Assembly: GCF_014763045.1 (NCBI RefSeq)
Contig: NZ_JACTAG010000002.1
Span: 620,001-684,000 of the forward strand
Direction: 5' to 3'
DNA length: 64,000 nt
DNA from: Sulfitobacter aestuariivivens
GTDB lineage: Bacteria; Pseudomonadota; Alphaproteobacteria; Rhodobacterales; Rhodobacteraceae
A program made the translations under genes and the position numbers. The first letter of the stretch is position 1. Every line of letters begins with the position of its first letter. Positions 28,916 through 37,167 of the stretch are shown here, one piece after another. Below the pieces are notes generated by a model. The model saw only the letters and a program-made list of their open reading frames with translations, was not told the origin of the DNA and did not search any database.

Positions 28916-29254
28916 GTGAAACTCATCATTGCAACAATCAAGCCGTTCAAGCTCGAAGAAGTGCGCGAGGCACTGACCGACGCGGGCGTGCGCGGGCTGA
29001 TGGTCACCGAGATCAAAGGTTTCGGCGCCCAATCGGGCCACACTGAAATCTACCGTGGCGCTGAATACGTCGTGAACTTTGTCCCCAAGGTCAAATTGGA
29101 ACTGGTTGTGGCAGACAGCCAGGCCGACCAACTGATCGAGGTGATCACGAAGGCCGCCCAGACCGGCAAGATCGGTGACGGCAAAATCTTTGTCCTCGAC
29201 GTGGAACAGGCTGTGCGGGTGCGCACAGGCGAGACCGGCGAAGACGCAATTTGA
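28916..29254 (+). CDS. glnK: Nitrogen regulatory protein PII (GlnK)
   Basis: Starts at a GTG (28916) behind AAGAGGTACG; this gives the standard 112-residue length, and no ATG is suitably placed. The protein has the uridylylation site Tyr51 in EYVVNF (T-loop), the B-loop TGKIGDGKIF and the C-terminal VRVRTGETGEDA. PII reports 2-oxoglutarate and ATP/ADP status and, by its T-loop, blocks the ammonium channel encoded directly downstream (23-bp gap). This arrangement identifies it as the GlnK paralogue rather than GlnB. Confidence 0.97.
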   Translation: MKLIIATIKPFKLEEVREALTDAGVRGLMVTEIKGFGAQSGHTEIYRGAEYVVNFVPKVKLELVVADSQADQLIEVITKAAQTGKIGDGKIFVLDVEQAVRVRTGETGEDAI

Positions 29255-29277
29255 TCCCTCAGGGAAGGAAAACACAA

Positions 29278-30597
29278 ATGAAACTCACCAGGTATATTCC
29301 CTTGGCGGCGGCAATAGCCGTGCCCTCAATGGGATTGGCGCAAGACGCCGACACGACACCAACAAACGCCGATATCGGCTTTATCTTCACCACCTTCATG
29401 TTCCTTGTCGCAGGCTTTCTGGTATTCTTTATGGCCGCCGGATTTGCCATGCTCGAAGCGGGCCTAGTGCGCGGCAAGAACGTCACGATGCAGCTGACCA
29501 AGAACATCGCGCTCTTCAGCCTTGCGTCGATGGCCTACTTCATACTGGGCTACAACCTCATGTACCCCGGTGACGGCTGGAGCATGGACGGCATTCTGGG
29601 TGCGTTTTCCATCACCGGGCTTGAACCCGTGGGCCTTGAGGGCGCCGAACCCGATCTGACCTATGCGTCTGTTGGTTCGGACTTCTTCTTCCAGTTGATG
29701 TTCTGTGCTGCGACAGCCTCCATCGTTTCTGGTGCACTCGCAGAGCGGATCAAACTCTGGCCCTTCCTTGTCTTTGTGATCGTTCTGACCGGTCTGATCT
29801 ATCCCATCCAGGCCTCCTGGAAGTGGGGCGGTGGTTTCCTTGACGGCATGGGTTTCCAGGACTTTGCGGGCTCCACCGTAGTGCACTCCGTTGGTGGCTG
29901 GGCTGCCCTGGCGGGTGCGATCATCCTCGGGCCACGTCTGGGCAAGTATAAGGATGGCCGCGTCAACCCGATGCCCGGCTCCAACCTTGCGCTGGCGACA
30001 CTGGGTACGTTCATCCTGTGGCTTGGCTGGTTCGGCTTTAACGGCGGCTCGCAGCTTTACATGGATACGGCTGCCAACGTGGCGGATATCTCGCGCATCT
30101 TCTCCAACACCAACACGGCGGCTGCCGGCGGTGCTGTCGCGGCGCTGATCCTGACACAGCTTCTCTACAAGAAACCTGACCTCACGATGATCCTGAACGG
30201 CGCACTGGCGGGCCTTGTGTCCATCACGGCAGAGCCACTTACACCCTCGCTGATCTCAGCCACGCTGATCGGCATGGTCGGTGGCGTGATCGTGGTCATC
30301 ACCGTACCGATGCTGGACAAGTTCAAGATCGACGACGTCGTCGGTGCCATTCCGGTTCACCTCTTTGCAGGTATCTGGGGCACCATCGCGGTGGTCTTTA
30401 CCAACAGCGCGGCAAACCTAGGCACACAGCTCTATGCGATCTTCGTGGTGGGCGTGTTTGTGTTCGTCGTCTCCGGTGCGGTCTGGTTCATCCTCAAGGC
30501 GATCTCGGGCATCCGGGTCAGTGAGGAATCAGAAATCAACGGGCTCGACATTTCAGAGCTTGGTATGGAAGCCTATCCAGAGTTCTCCAAGGGCTGA
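29278..30597 (+). CDS. amtB: Ammonium transporter AmtB
   Basis: ATG at 29278 follows AGGGAAGGAAAACACAA. The 439-residue protein has a cleavable-looking signal sequence (MKLTRYIPLAAAIAVPSMGLAQ) and eleven predicted membrane segments. Family signatures are DFAGSTVVHSVGGWAALAG, with the first pore His, and GAIPVHLFAGIWGT, with the second. The usual amino-terminal pair of Phe residues gating the pore also appears plausible. It imports ammonium across the inner membrane and is controlled by GlnK. The C-terminal tail (VSEESEINGLDISELGMEAYPEF) is the conserved cytoplasmic tail that contacts GlnK. It ends at a strong terminator. Confidence 0.97.
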   Translation: MKLTRYIPLAAAIAVPSMGLAQDADTTPTNADIGFIFTTFMFLVAGFLVFFMAAGFAMLEAGLVRGKNVTMQLTKNIALFSLASMAYFILGYNLMYPGDGWSMDGILGAFSITGLEPVGLEGAEPDLTYASVGSDFFFQLMFCAATASIVSGALAERIKLWPFLVFVIVLTGLIYPIQASWKWGGGFLDGMGFQDFAGSTVVHSVGGWAALAGAIILGPRLGKYKDGRVNPMPGSNLALATLGTFILWLGWFGFNGGSQLYMDTAANVADISRIFSNTNTAAAGGAVAALILTQLLYKKPDLTMILNGALAGLVSITAEPLTPSLISATLIGMVGGVIVVITVPMLDKFKIDDVVGAIPVHLFAGIWGTIAVVFTNSAANLGTQLYAIFVVGVFVFVVSGAVWFILKAISGIRVSEESEINGLDISELGMEAYPEFSKG

Positions 30598-30630
30598 CTT
30601 TCCCTCACCAATGCAGCTCTTGAAAAGAGA

Positions 30631-30658
30631 AACCCGGCCTTTCGAGGCCGGGTTTTTT
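30631..30658 (+). terminator. Rho-independent terminator of glnK-amtB with UUCG tetraloop
   Basis: A perfect 10-bp stem AACCCGGCCT/AGGCCGGGTT (30631-30640, 30645-30654) is closed by TTCG and followed by four more T residues. This is the most canonical terminator in the window. Confidence 0.95.
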
Positions 30659-30668
30659 GGTTCTGCCG

Positions 30669-31313
30669 TCAGTCTGCAGCGAAGCAGTAAAACAACCCGG
30701 CCCCGCCTGTACCCTGCAGGTTTTCCTGGCTGCATCCCCGCGAATCGTGCGCCGCATTCCAGGATGTGTTTCCGCCACCATGTCGGTCGTGATGACCAAC
30801 CGTGGCGCTGCCTTCTCCTGAACTCGTCCAGTTTGAGCACGTCTTGTCACCCTCAACCCACGGGAAATAGGCCATGCCGTCTGACATGGAGCCGGTCAGG
30901 ATGTCATGTTCATTGGGGCTGTCACCCACGCCATTGATCCGCGCACCGGTCTCGTCTACCGCCGTGCGCTTGATGATGTTCGGGCTGAGATGCAATTCAT
31001 CAAGGTCAACCGCGACCAGTTCACTGTTGGCATTGTACCATGGGCCGGTCCCGATACGGTAACGGGCAGAGACACCGCGCTTGCCTTCTTCCTGTGTGCT
31101 GAGGTACGCGCGCCAGGTGCGACCGGTCGTGCCTGCCGCCTCGGCCAGGCTGGCACAATGTGCGTCCGCGCCCTCAAGCCCGCCCAGATCCGCGCCGTTG
31201 CCCATCCCCGTGCTGGTCACAAAGAACCCCATGGGCTGGTCCTGTGCGGCGGCCATCATTCCGGTTGCCAGAACAATGGCTGCGGATATCCCTGTAATCT
31301 TGCTGAAAGTCAT
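30669..31313 (-). CDS. Secreted lectin-like protein of unknown function
   Basis: ATG at 31313 follows AGGAGGGATCAG. The 214-residue protein has a signal peptide (MTFSKITGISAAIVLATGMMAAAQ). Its mature domain includes GADAHCASLAEAAG, RTWRAYLST, YRIGTGPWYNANSELVA, AYFPWVEGDKTCSNWTS, GHHDRHGG and DSRGCSQENL. The Cys-rich, Trp-rich layout with a G-P-W-Y motif resembles secreted lectin-like/collagen-NC10-like domains (the style annotated as lectin or DUF1554-like in marine bacteria). A carbohydrate-binding role is inferred only. It is convergent with amtB and monocistronic. Confidence 0.85.
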   Translation of the reverse strand: MTFSKITGISAAIVLATGMMAAAQDQPMGFFVTSTGMGNGADLGGLEGADAHCASLAEAAGTTGRTWRAYLSTQEEGKRGVSARYRIGTGPWYNANSELVAVDLDELHLSPNIIKRTAVDETGARINGVGDSPNEHDILTGSMSDGMAYFPWVEGDKTCSNWTSSGEGSATVGHHDRHGGGNTSWNAAHDSRGCSQENLQGTGGAGLFYCFAAD

Positions 31314-31429
31314 CTGATCCCTCCTGAAATATGTCATGCCACCAGCAAGTGCGCTGGTTGCCCTAAGGTCAAGACAATTTCCCGAGAGACAGTGTGCACA
31401 GGCCGACGCGTCCGCCGGCCCTCAGCAGG

Positions 31430-32614
31430 TCAGACGCCGACGTCGATGATGGCCTTTGCCAGAATTGGAACCGTCTGTGTGTTGAGGCCGGCGATGTTCA
31501 TACGGCTGTCGCCGACCATATAGATCCCGTGCTCCTCACGCAGTGCCTCCACCTTGTCAGGCGTCGTGCCCAGCCGCGAGAACATGCCCCGATGCTGAGC
31601 CAAAAAGCCGAAGCGGTCGGACCCTGAGAGGCGCTGCAACTCACCTGCCAGTTGCTTTCGGAGACCCAGCATGGATGTGCGTACGTCTTCAAGTTCCGCC
31701 ATCCAATCGCTGCGCAAAGCATCATTGCCCAAGATCATTGTCACCAACCGTGCCCCGTGATCTGGCGGAAAGCTGAAGTTCTGGCGATTGAGAAACGCAA
31801 GCGTATCCTGATTGAGCTTATGAGCGCCTGCATCGGCAGCAATGGCCATCAAAAGCCCCGTCCGCTCGCGGTAGATGCCAAAATTCTTGGAGCAACTGGC
31901 CGCGATCAGGCACTCCGGAACAGAGGCGGCCACCTTGCGCGTGGCAGCAGCATCTTCCTGCAATCCGTCGCCAAAGCCTTGGTAGGCAATATCGATCATT
32001 GGCGTTGCACCGGTATCCTGCAGGACCTTGATCACCTCATCCCACTGAGTGGCGTTCAGGTTTGCCCCTGTCGGGTTGTGGCAGCACCCATGCAGCAGAA
32101 CGACATCGCCCTGATGCGCTGTCTTCAGATCAGCGATCATACCGTCGAAATCAACGCCACGCGTCTCATCATCGAAATAGCGATAGGGCACCATTTCGAT
32201 ACCCAGATACTTCAGTATCGTAAGATGGTTCGGCCACGTGGGGTCGGAAACGAAGACCCGCGCGTCTGGCCGCGCCATCCGGATAAGTTCAAATGCCTGC
32301 CGCACCGCGCCCGTACCACCCGGGGTGGCCGCTGCCGCAATCGTGTCATGGGGCACCGCATCATCCAAAACCAAATCGACCATCGCACGGGCAAATGCCG
32401 GGTCACCTGTCAGTCCGGTGTAGACCTTTGTATCCTGCTCTTCCCACAGTTGATGTTCCGCCGCCTTGATGGCGCGCATTACAGGCGTCAGGCCCGTTGC
32501 ATCCTTGTAAACACCAACGCCAAGATCGATCTTTGTTTCGCGCGGGTCATCCTTGAACGCCTGCATCAGGGCAAGGATCTTGTCAGCGGGCTGTGCTTTC
32601 AGGTTTTCGAACAT
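31430..32614 (-). CDS. Aromatic/aspartate amino acid aminotransferase (class I)
   Basis: The ATG at 32614 overlaps the sseA stop (TAATG) and gives MFENLKAQPADKILALM, the usual AspC/TyrB N-terminus. The 394-residue enzyme has GVYKDATGLTPVM, GGTGAVRQAFEL, the CCHNPTGANL motif, ASCSKNFGIYRERTG with the PLP Lys, and a C-terminal GRMN/SRMNIAGL substrate-carboxylate Arg. It interconverts aspartate or aromatic amino acids and 2-oxo acids. It is coupled to sseA, which handles mercaptopyruvate, a product of cysteine transamination; this pairing could let both serve cysteine catabolism. Confidence 0.94.
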   Translation of the reverse strand: MFENLKAQPADKILALMQAFKDDPRETKIDLGVGVYKDATGLTPVMRAIKAAEHQLWEEQDTKVYTGLTGDPAFARAMVDLVLDDAVPHDTIAAAATPGGTGAVRQAFELIRMARPDARVFVSDPTWPNHLTILKYLGIEMVPYRYFDDETRGVDFDGMIADLKTAHQGDVVLLHGCCHNPTGANLNATQWDEVIKVLQDTGATPMIDIAYQGFGDGLQEDAAATRKVAASVPECLIAASCSKNFGIYRERTGLLMAIAADAGAHKLNQDTLAFLNRQNFSFPPDHGARLVTMILGNDALRSDWMAELEDVRTSMLGLRKQLAGELQRLSGSDRFGFLAQHRGMFSRLGTTPDKVEALREEHGIYMVGDSRMNIAGLNTQTVPILAKAIIDVGV

Positions 32615-33468
32615 TACGCTTCTCCAGTGGCGACGGGCACGGTGGGGAACATGCCCCACTCGGACCACGACCCGTCATAAAGGGACCAGTGCTGATGCCC
32701 CAGCCGCTCCAGCGCCAACGCAAGAACGGCCGCCGTGACGCCAGAGCCGCAAGAGGTGATAACCGGTTTGGACAGATCAACGCCCGCCGCTTCGAAAATT
32801 GCGCGGGTCTCGTCTGGGGATTTCATCGTGTTATCGGCGTTCAGCAAAGTGTTGAACGGCACGTTGCGCGATCCCGGGATATGCCCGGAACGCAGCCCTT
32901 CGCGCGGCTCAGGCGCATCGCCCCGAAACCGCGCGGCCGCGCGCGCGTCGACAATCTGCGGATCACCCAGCTTGGACGCCTGCGCCACCTGCGTGACGTC
33001 GCGCACCAATGCATTCTGAAAGCGCACGGTCATGTGGCGGTCACGCACGATAGGGGCCATGTCTTCGGTCTCGTGTCCCTCAGCGACCCACTTGGGCAGC
33101 CCGCCATCCAGAACCGCGACATTTTCCTGCCCCATCAACCTGAACAGCCACCAGACCCGCGCGCCAGACATCAAGCCGGCACCGTCATAGACCACAACCT
33201 GATGGCCATCGCCCACGCCCATCGCACGCAGCCGCGACATGAACTTTTCCACCGGCGGTGCCATATGCGGCAGGTCGGATCGCGCATCGGAAATATCATC
33301 GATGTCAAAGAACCGCGCGCCGGGAATATGCGCGTCCTCATACTCGGCCTTGGGATCACGACCGGCATCTGGCAGATACCACGATCCGTCCAGAACCCGC
33401 ATGTCGGGGTCTTTCAGGTGTTGGGCCAGCCAATCGGTGGACACAAGCGTTTTGGGATCATCGACCAT
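32614..33468 (-). CDS. sseA: 3-mercaptopyruvate sulfurtransferase (two rhodanese domains)
   Basis: The 284-residue protein has an N-terminal inactive rhodanese domain (VDDPKTLVSTDWLAQHLKDP through WLFRLMGQENVAVLDGG) and a C-terminal active one with catalytic Cys240 in the CGSGVTA loop, the sequence characteristic of mercaptopyruvate sulfurtransferases rather than thiosulfate rhodaneses. RSGHIPGSRNVPF is the expected inter-strand motif. It moves sulfur from 3-mercaptopyruvate to a thiol or cyanide. It is translationally coupled to the aminotransferase gene. Confidence 0.95.
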   Translation of the reverse strand: MVDDPKTLVSTDWLAQHLKDPDMRVLDGSWYLPDAGRDPKAEYEDAHIPGARFFDIDDISDARSDLPHMAPPVEKFMSRLRAMGVGDGHQVVVYDGAGLMSGARVWWLFRLMGQENVAVLDGGLPKWVAEGHETEDMAPIVRDRHMTVRFQNALVRDVTQVAQASKLGDPQIVDARAAARFRGDAPEPREGLRSGHIPGSRNVPFNTLLNADNTMKSPDETRAIFEAAGVDLSKPVITSCGSGVTAAVLALALERLGHQHWSLYDGSWSEWGMFPTVPVATGEA

Positions 33469-33540
33469 GGCAGCAGCTCCGCTTTGAGGATCAGCGCCTG
33501 ACTAGCGATCCATGCCCGCAAGGGCAAGGGCAGGCAGCAC

Positions 33541-34185
33541 TCAATGCCCCCCAAAAGGGTCTGTCGCAACGACGGACGCGCGCCCTTTTGTCCGTTCCCA
33601 CCACATGTGCAGGCCTGCGTACCGCGCCACGGCGGCCACGCCCTGCGGTACCAGTGTGAAATACGCCAGCATCGGCGCCAGATGGATATCGGCAAGGCTG
33701 AAATGCCCCTCGGCAAGCTGCAGCCCTTCCTGCGCGATCCGGTCCAGCGTAATCAGCGCCGGCCCCACCTCTTCCAGCCCTTCGGCAATCAGTTGGGCGT
33801 TGCTGGTCTCGCCGATGTAGGGCCTGTACCAGCCCTGCGCGAAAACCTTCCTGATACCCGGCCGATAGAAATATGCATCCGTGATACCGATGATCTGATC
33901 CATCCGTGCCGCGGCGGCGGCATCGCGCGGCACCCGCGTCGGCCTGGCACTGATCTTGTCGAGGTATCGCAGGATCGCGCCGGTTTCTGTCAGCGTAAAT
34001 CGCCCATGGGCCAGCACAGGCACATGATCGAAAAGGGTCACCCGCCCCAACACCTCATCAGGCGGGTCAGCGAACGGGTTGGTCTCAACGTATTCCGCCT
34101 CCAACCCGGTCTCCAAAAGCGCCATCCGCACGATCCGCGTGTAAACGGAGTGCCGGAACCCATAGAGGGTCAATCCCTCAGCCAT
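33541..34185 (-). CDS. Glutathione S-transferase family protein
   Basis: The 214-residue protein has an N-terminal thioredoxin-fold domain ([21 protein letters not shown], with [21 protein letters not shown] as the glutathione gamma-glutamyl-binding segment, ETGAI) and a C-terminal all-helical domain (residues 90-214). The catalytic position in the FRHSVYT loop is a Ser/Tyr-type site, not a Cys. The substrate is unknown. It is coupled to smpB upstream: its start overlaps the smpB stop by 8 bp. A short TGCCC-gcaa-GGGCA hairpin at 33513-33526 follows its stop. Confidence 0.92.
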   Translation of the reverse strand: MAEGLTLYGFRHSVYTRIVRMALLETGLEAEYVETNPFADPPDEVLGRVTLFDHVPVLAHGRFTLTETGAILRYLDKISARPTRVPRDAAAAARMDQIIGITDAYFYRPGIRKVFAQGWYRPYIGETSNAQLIAEGLEEVGPALITLDRIAQEGLQLAEGHFSLADIHLAPMLAYFTLVPQGVAAVARYAGLHMWWERTKGRASVVATDPFGGH

Positions 34186-34666
34186 GATCCTTCATCAACC
34201 GTTGCTTTTGCCGGTTCCAGTCCCGCTTGGCGCTGGTTTCACGCTTGTCATGTAGCTTTTTGCCCTTGGCGATGCCGATCTTGAGCTTGGCCATACCGCG
34301 GTGGTTGAAATACATCACCAGTGGGACCAGCGTCATGCCCTTGCGCTGGGTCGCATTCCACAAATCACTCAACTGCTTGCGGCTGACCAGCAACTTCCGC
34401 CGCCGGCGCTCTTCGTGCTGAAACGTCTTGGCCTGCTTGTAGGGCGCTACATAACTGTTAACGAGCCATAGCTCACCATCTTCTACGGCAGCATAGCTTT
34501 CCGCAATATTTGCCCCGCCTTCACGCAGGGATTTTACTTCGGAGCCTTCCAGAATAATCCCGCATTCGATGTCTTCCTCGATCGCATAATCAAACCGCGC
34601 GCGGCGGTTTTCGGCGATCACCTTGTAGTTTGGATCGGATTTTGCAGACGATTTTACCTGTGCCAT
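34178..34666 (-). CDS. smpB: SsrA-binding protein
   Basis: The ATG at 34666 ([27 protein letters not shown]) gives the standard 162-residue length; the longer frame adds 12 unrelated residues. Signature segments are [19 protein letters not shown] and the basic C-terminal tail ([15 protein letters not shown]) that enters the ribosomal A site. It binds tmRNA for rescue of stalled ribosomes. No tmRNA gene is recognisable in the window. It is divergent from the SGNH gene across 118 bp and coupled to the GST gene. Confidence 0.97.
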   Translation of the reverse strand: MAQVKSSAKSDPNYKVIAENRRARFDYAIEEDIECGIILEGSEVKSLREGGANIAESYAAVEDGELWLVNSYVAPYKQAKTFQHEERRRRKLLVSRKQLSDLWNATQRKGMTLVPLVMYFNHRGMAKLKIGIAKGKKLHDKRETSAKRDWNRQKQRLMKDHG

Positions 34667-34784
34667 GCGAACGGATGTAGAGGGGGCACGGCACCCTTGC
34701 AAGGTTGCCCGGTGATACCTTTATGGAAGTCTCAACAATTCTCTGGCAATCTCGCCCTCCGATGGCCTTGGTCAAGGGAATGAA

Positions 34785-35465
34785 ATGCGCCTCTTTATAC
34801 GCCTGATTGCCGCGCTGTTCCTGCTTTTGCCGCCGCAACACTCCGAGGCAGAGCAGCCCCTGCGCGTCCTGGTGATGGGCGACAGCCTGATGACCACCAA
34901 TGGCAGCAAGGGAACCGCCGTACCTCAGCTTTTGCAAACGACGCTGAATGCCGATGTAAAAAGTCAGGCAACCACCGGGGCGCGATTTGCCTATGCATTG
35001 CCAGTAACCGGCGCACTGGGGTTCAATATCGCAAAGCAGTGGCGACAAGGATCGTGGGACGTGGTCGTGATGAACGGCGGCGGCAATGATTTGTGGCTGG
35101 GCTGTGGCTGCGGCAGGTGTGACCGTCGCCTCGCAAAGCTAATCTCCCCAAGTGGCGACGCAGGGCTGATCCCATCTGCCGTTGCCCGTGCACGCAGCTC
35201 AGGGGCCCACGTGATCTATGTCGGATATCTGCGCAGCCCCGGTTTCGGATCACCTATCGAAAGCTGCAAAGTCTGGGGCGACCGGTTAGAAATGCGCCTT
35301 GCCATCATGGCGAACCGCAGCAGTGGTGTCACTTTTCTCTCCCTTGCCGACATGGTGCCCACCGGGGATCGCAGCTTTCACGCCGCTGACAGAATTCACC
35401 CCTCATCAAAGGGTTCTCGGGCCATCGCCGCACGGATTGTCAGCACGATACGCGCAGCACGCTAG
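34785..35465 (+). CDS. Secreted SGNH/GDSL-family hydrolase
   Basis: The 226-residue protein has a signal peptide (MRLFIRLIAALFLLLPPQHSEAEQ) and then VLVMGDSLMTT with nucleophile Ser34, the oxyanion GGGND motif (VMNGGGNDLW) and the C-terminal DRIHPSSKGSR with Asp and His. All four SGNH blocks are present. A Cys-rich loop (GCGCGRCDRR) follows block III. It is probably a periplasmic esterase, perhaps for lipids or glycan acyl groups. It is convergent with the M50-like gene, overlapping it by 4 bp. Confidence 0.9.
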   Translation: MRLFIRLIAALFLLLPPQHSEAEQPLRVLVMGDSLMTTNGSKGTAVPQLLQTTLNADVKSQATTGARFAYALPVTGALGFNIAKQWRQGSWDVVVMNGGGNDLWLGCGCGRCDRRLAKLISPSGDAGLIPSAVARARSSGAHVIYVGYLRSPGFGSPIESCKVWGDRLEMRLAIMANRSSGVTFLSLADMVPTGDRSFHAADRIHPSSKGSRAIAARIVSTIRAAR

Positions 35466-36145
35466 GTCTGCTTGCGGCGCAGACGCAAATTACTGTCAGC
35501 GCCGATCCCATAGCGCAAACAAAGTGCGATCACACCCAAACTGATACCCAACCAGAGCACACCCCAAATCATCGCCGAACCGCCATAGGCCTCGGCCAGC
35601 ATATAGGCGTCTGACTTCAGTCCCGCCCGCGCAATGGTGTCATCGAAAATATCATAGGGCACGTAGATCAGACTGCTCAGCCCGATCACGCGCAAAACCA
35701 TATCGTTGACGTCATGCGGCAAATACGCAGCAATCGCCAACAATACCGCCCCGGTTGCCAAACAGAATAAGACCGGAAAAACCTCACGCATAAAAAGCGC
35801 CGTCACCACCAGCATCACAATCCCGCAAATTGCGGTGGCGTACCGATCCAGATTTGAACGCAGCGCGAACAGCAGCAGCACCACCCCCAGAAAGAGCGAC
35901 CCCAGATACCCCGCCGTCAGGATCGCAAAGCGATTACCGCCGCGCGTCACCGCATGCCCGCCCTGCTGCGGCGACAGCGACAACTCTTCAATCTCCCCAC
36001 CGGTCAAAACCGCAGCCAGCCCATGAGAAAGCTCGTGCAGGAAGACCACAAAAATTTTCAGTGGCAGAACCACAGGCGTCTGCCACAGCGCAAAGATGAC
36101 AATCGTTATGGCAATGAGTTGCCAATGGCCCTTAAGCAGTTGCAT
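35462..36145 (-). CDS. M50-type membrane zinc metallopeptidase-like protein
   Basis: The 227-residue protein is mostly hydrophobic, with about six membrane segments. HELSHGLAAVLTGG (about residues 37-50) is an HExxH zinc motif inside the second segment, as in the M50 site-2-protease fold. The third zinc ligand is a candidate Asp in VPYDIFDD or LPHDVND. It lacks a PDZ domain. It is the YwmC-free, short M50 type often annotated simply as M50 family metallopeptidase. Substrate is unknown; it may cleave a membrane anti-sigma factor or have other targets. It is convergent with the SGNH gene. Confidence 0.85.
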   Translation of the reverse strand: MQLLKGHWQLIAITIVIFALWQTPVVLPLKIFVVFLHELSHGLAAVLTGGEIEELSLSPQQGGHAVTRGGNRFAILTAGYLGSLFLGVVLLLFALRSNLDRYATAICGIVMLVVTALFMREVFPVLFCLATGAVLLAIAAYLPHDVNDMVLRVIGLSSLIYVPYDIFDDTIARAGLKSDAYMLAEAYGGSAMIWGVLWLGISLGVIALCLRYGIGADSNLRLRRKQT

Positions 36146-36200
36146 GACCCCATCCGGTTCAAAGCGTCCTCGTTAGCGGAGAACCGCAAAGACCCCGGCA

Positions 36201-37019
36201 TCAATCCCCCAACTTTGCATGGACTTCATCGAGCTCGATTTCGCCGACCGGCATCTTGTTCGCCGGATTGTCAAAATCGTATTTGAAAAGCTCAAAGTCG
36301 CGTTTATATATCTCGCGCACCAAATGCATCGACAGGTCGTCGAAGTAATCCTCGACCGGATGCGCACGCTTGGGCCCATGCCCTTCGCTTTCGTTAAAGC
36401 GCGGCACCTCGTCCAGCTTGACCTCAATGGGCGTGTCGATGGCATCGATCACCTGCTGCATGCCGTCGTTGAATTGCTCGGTCCAGAAAATCTTGTCGTA
36501 GCGCCCGCCATTGACGATGAATGTGCTGACGTGGCCCGACATTGCAGACCAGTGAATGTCTGGATCCATCGGCCTGCGCCACCGAATCGTATCCCGAACG
36601 AAAAGCAGGAACCGTCGAAAACTGGCGATCTGATCAAAATCCTGCTTGCCGTCCTCGCCGCCGACCTCGATCCCATACTTCTGAATCAACAGCGGCACGA
36701 GGTTTCCGCGATAACGCTTGCCATTACGCTGAATGCCGCAAATCTTGTCAAAGAAGGAGGACAGAACCCGCGTATAGGGATTGCGCACACAGGTAAACGC
36801 AAAGGACTTATGCGCTTTGACGTTGTCGCTGATCACCGGCTGCGACGGATCAAGCGCCCACTTGTGCAGACCCGTTTTCGCGTCGTGAATGTCACCGTCA
36901 AAGAACTCCCCGTGATCGGAATAATACATGATCTGCCCGATGGACGAACACGCGCATTTCGGCACCACGCGGTACACCACGCTTTCGCTTTCCGTCATCC
37001 ACGTTCCTGGAAAACCCAT
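36201..37019 (-). CDS. Sulfotransferase family 2 protein
   Basis: ATG at 37019 is preceded by GAGGTGAGTGGTCG; an upstream extension of 20 residues has no character. The 272-residue protein has PKCACSSIGQIM at residues 20-31, the 5'-phosphosulfate-binding loop of eukaryotic-type carbohydrate sulfotransferases (PK-C-ass). CVRNPYTRVLSSFFDK at 77-92 is the 3'-phosphate loop (R-N/D-P-x-x-R-x-x-S). It should transfer sulfate from PAPS to a sugar hydroxyl. There is no signal peptide or membrane helix, so it acts in the cytoplasm. It is divergent from a branching glycosyltransferase gene, suggesting sulfation of a cell-surface glycan. Confidence 0.9.
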   Translation of the reverse strand: MGFPGTWMTESESVVYRVVPKCACSSIGQIMYYSDHGEFFDGDIHDAKTGLHKWALDPSQPVISDNVKAHKSFAFTCVRNPYTRVLSSFFDKICGIQRNGKRYRGNLVPLLIQKYGIEVGGEDGKQDFDQIASFRRFLLFVRDTIRWRRPMDPDIHWSAMSGHVSTFIVNGGRYDKIFWTEQFNDGMQQVIDAIDTPIEVKLDEVPRFNESEGHGPKRAHPVEDYFDDLSMHLVREIYKRDFELFKYDFDNPANKMPVGEIELDEVHAKLGD

Positions 37020-37131
37020 CGACCACTCACCTCTCTGACCGATCCGGACTGCTTTATGGCAACAGTTCCGCCCTGCCACAAAAAACCAAATAAATCCTGT
37101 TTATTCAATCAGTCTTCACCATTATCTAGAT

Positions 37132-37143
37132 AACCAACGAGGG
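37132..37143. promoter_or_regulatory. Perfect 12-bp palindrome in the sulfotransferase/glycosyltransferase divergent gap
   Basis: TTATCTAGATAA is palindromic over 12 bp, 25 bp before the glycosyltransferase start. It is within an AT-rich stretch of a 148-bp gap that otherwise holds promoter-like poly-A and TTTATT sequence. It may be an operator or chance. Confidence 0.3.
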
Positions 37144-37167
37144 AATAAGGGGCAGATCGTCCGCCAA

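Noticed and set aside
33513..33526. TGCCC-gcaa-GGGCA hairpin after the GST gene as a strong terminator
   Set aside because: Only a 5-bp stem with no U-tract; mentioned with the GST gene but not listed as a feature.
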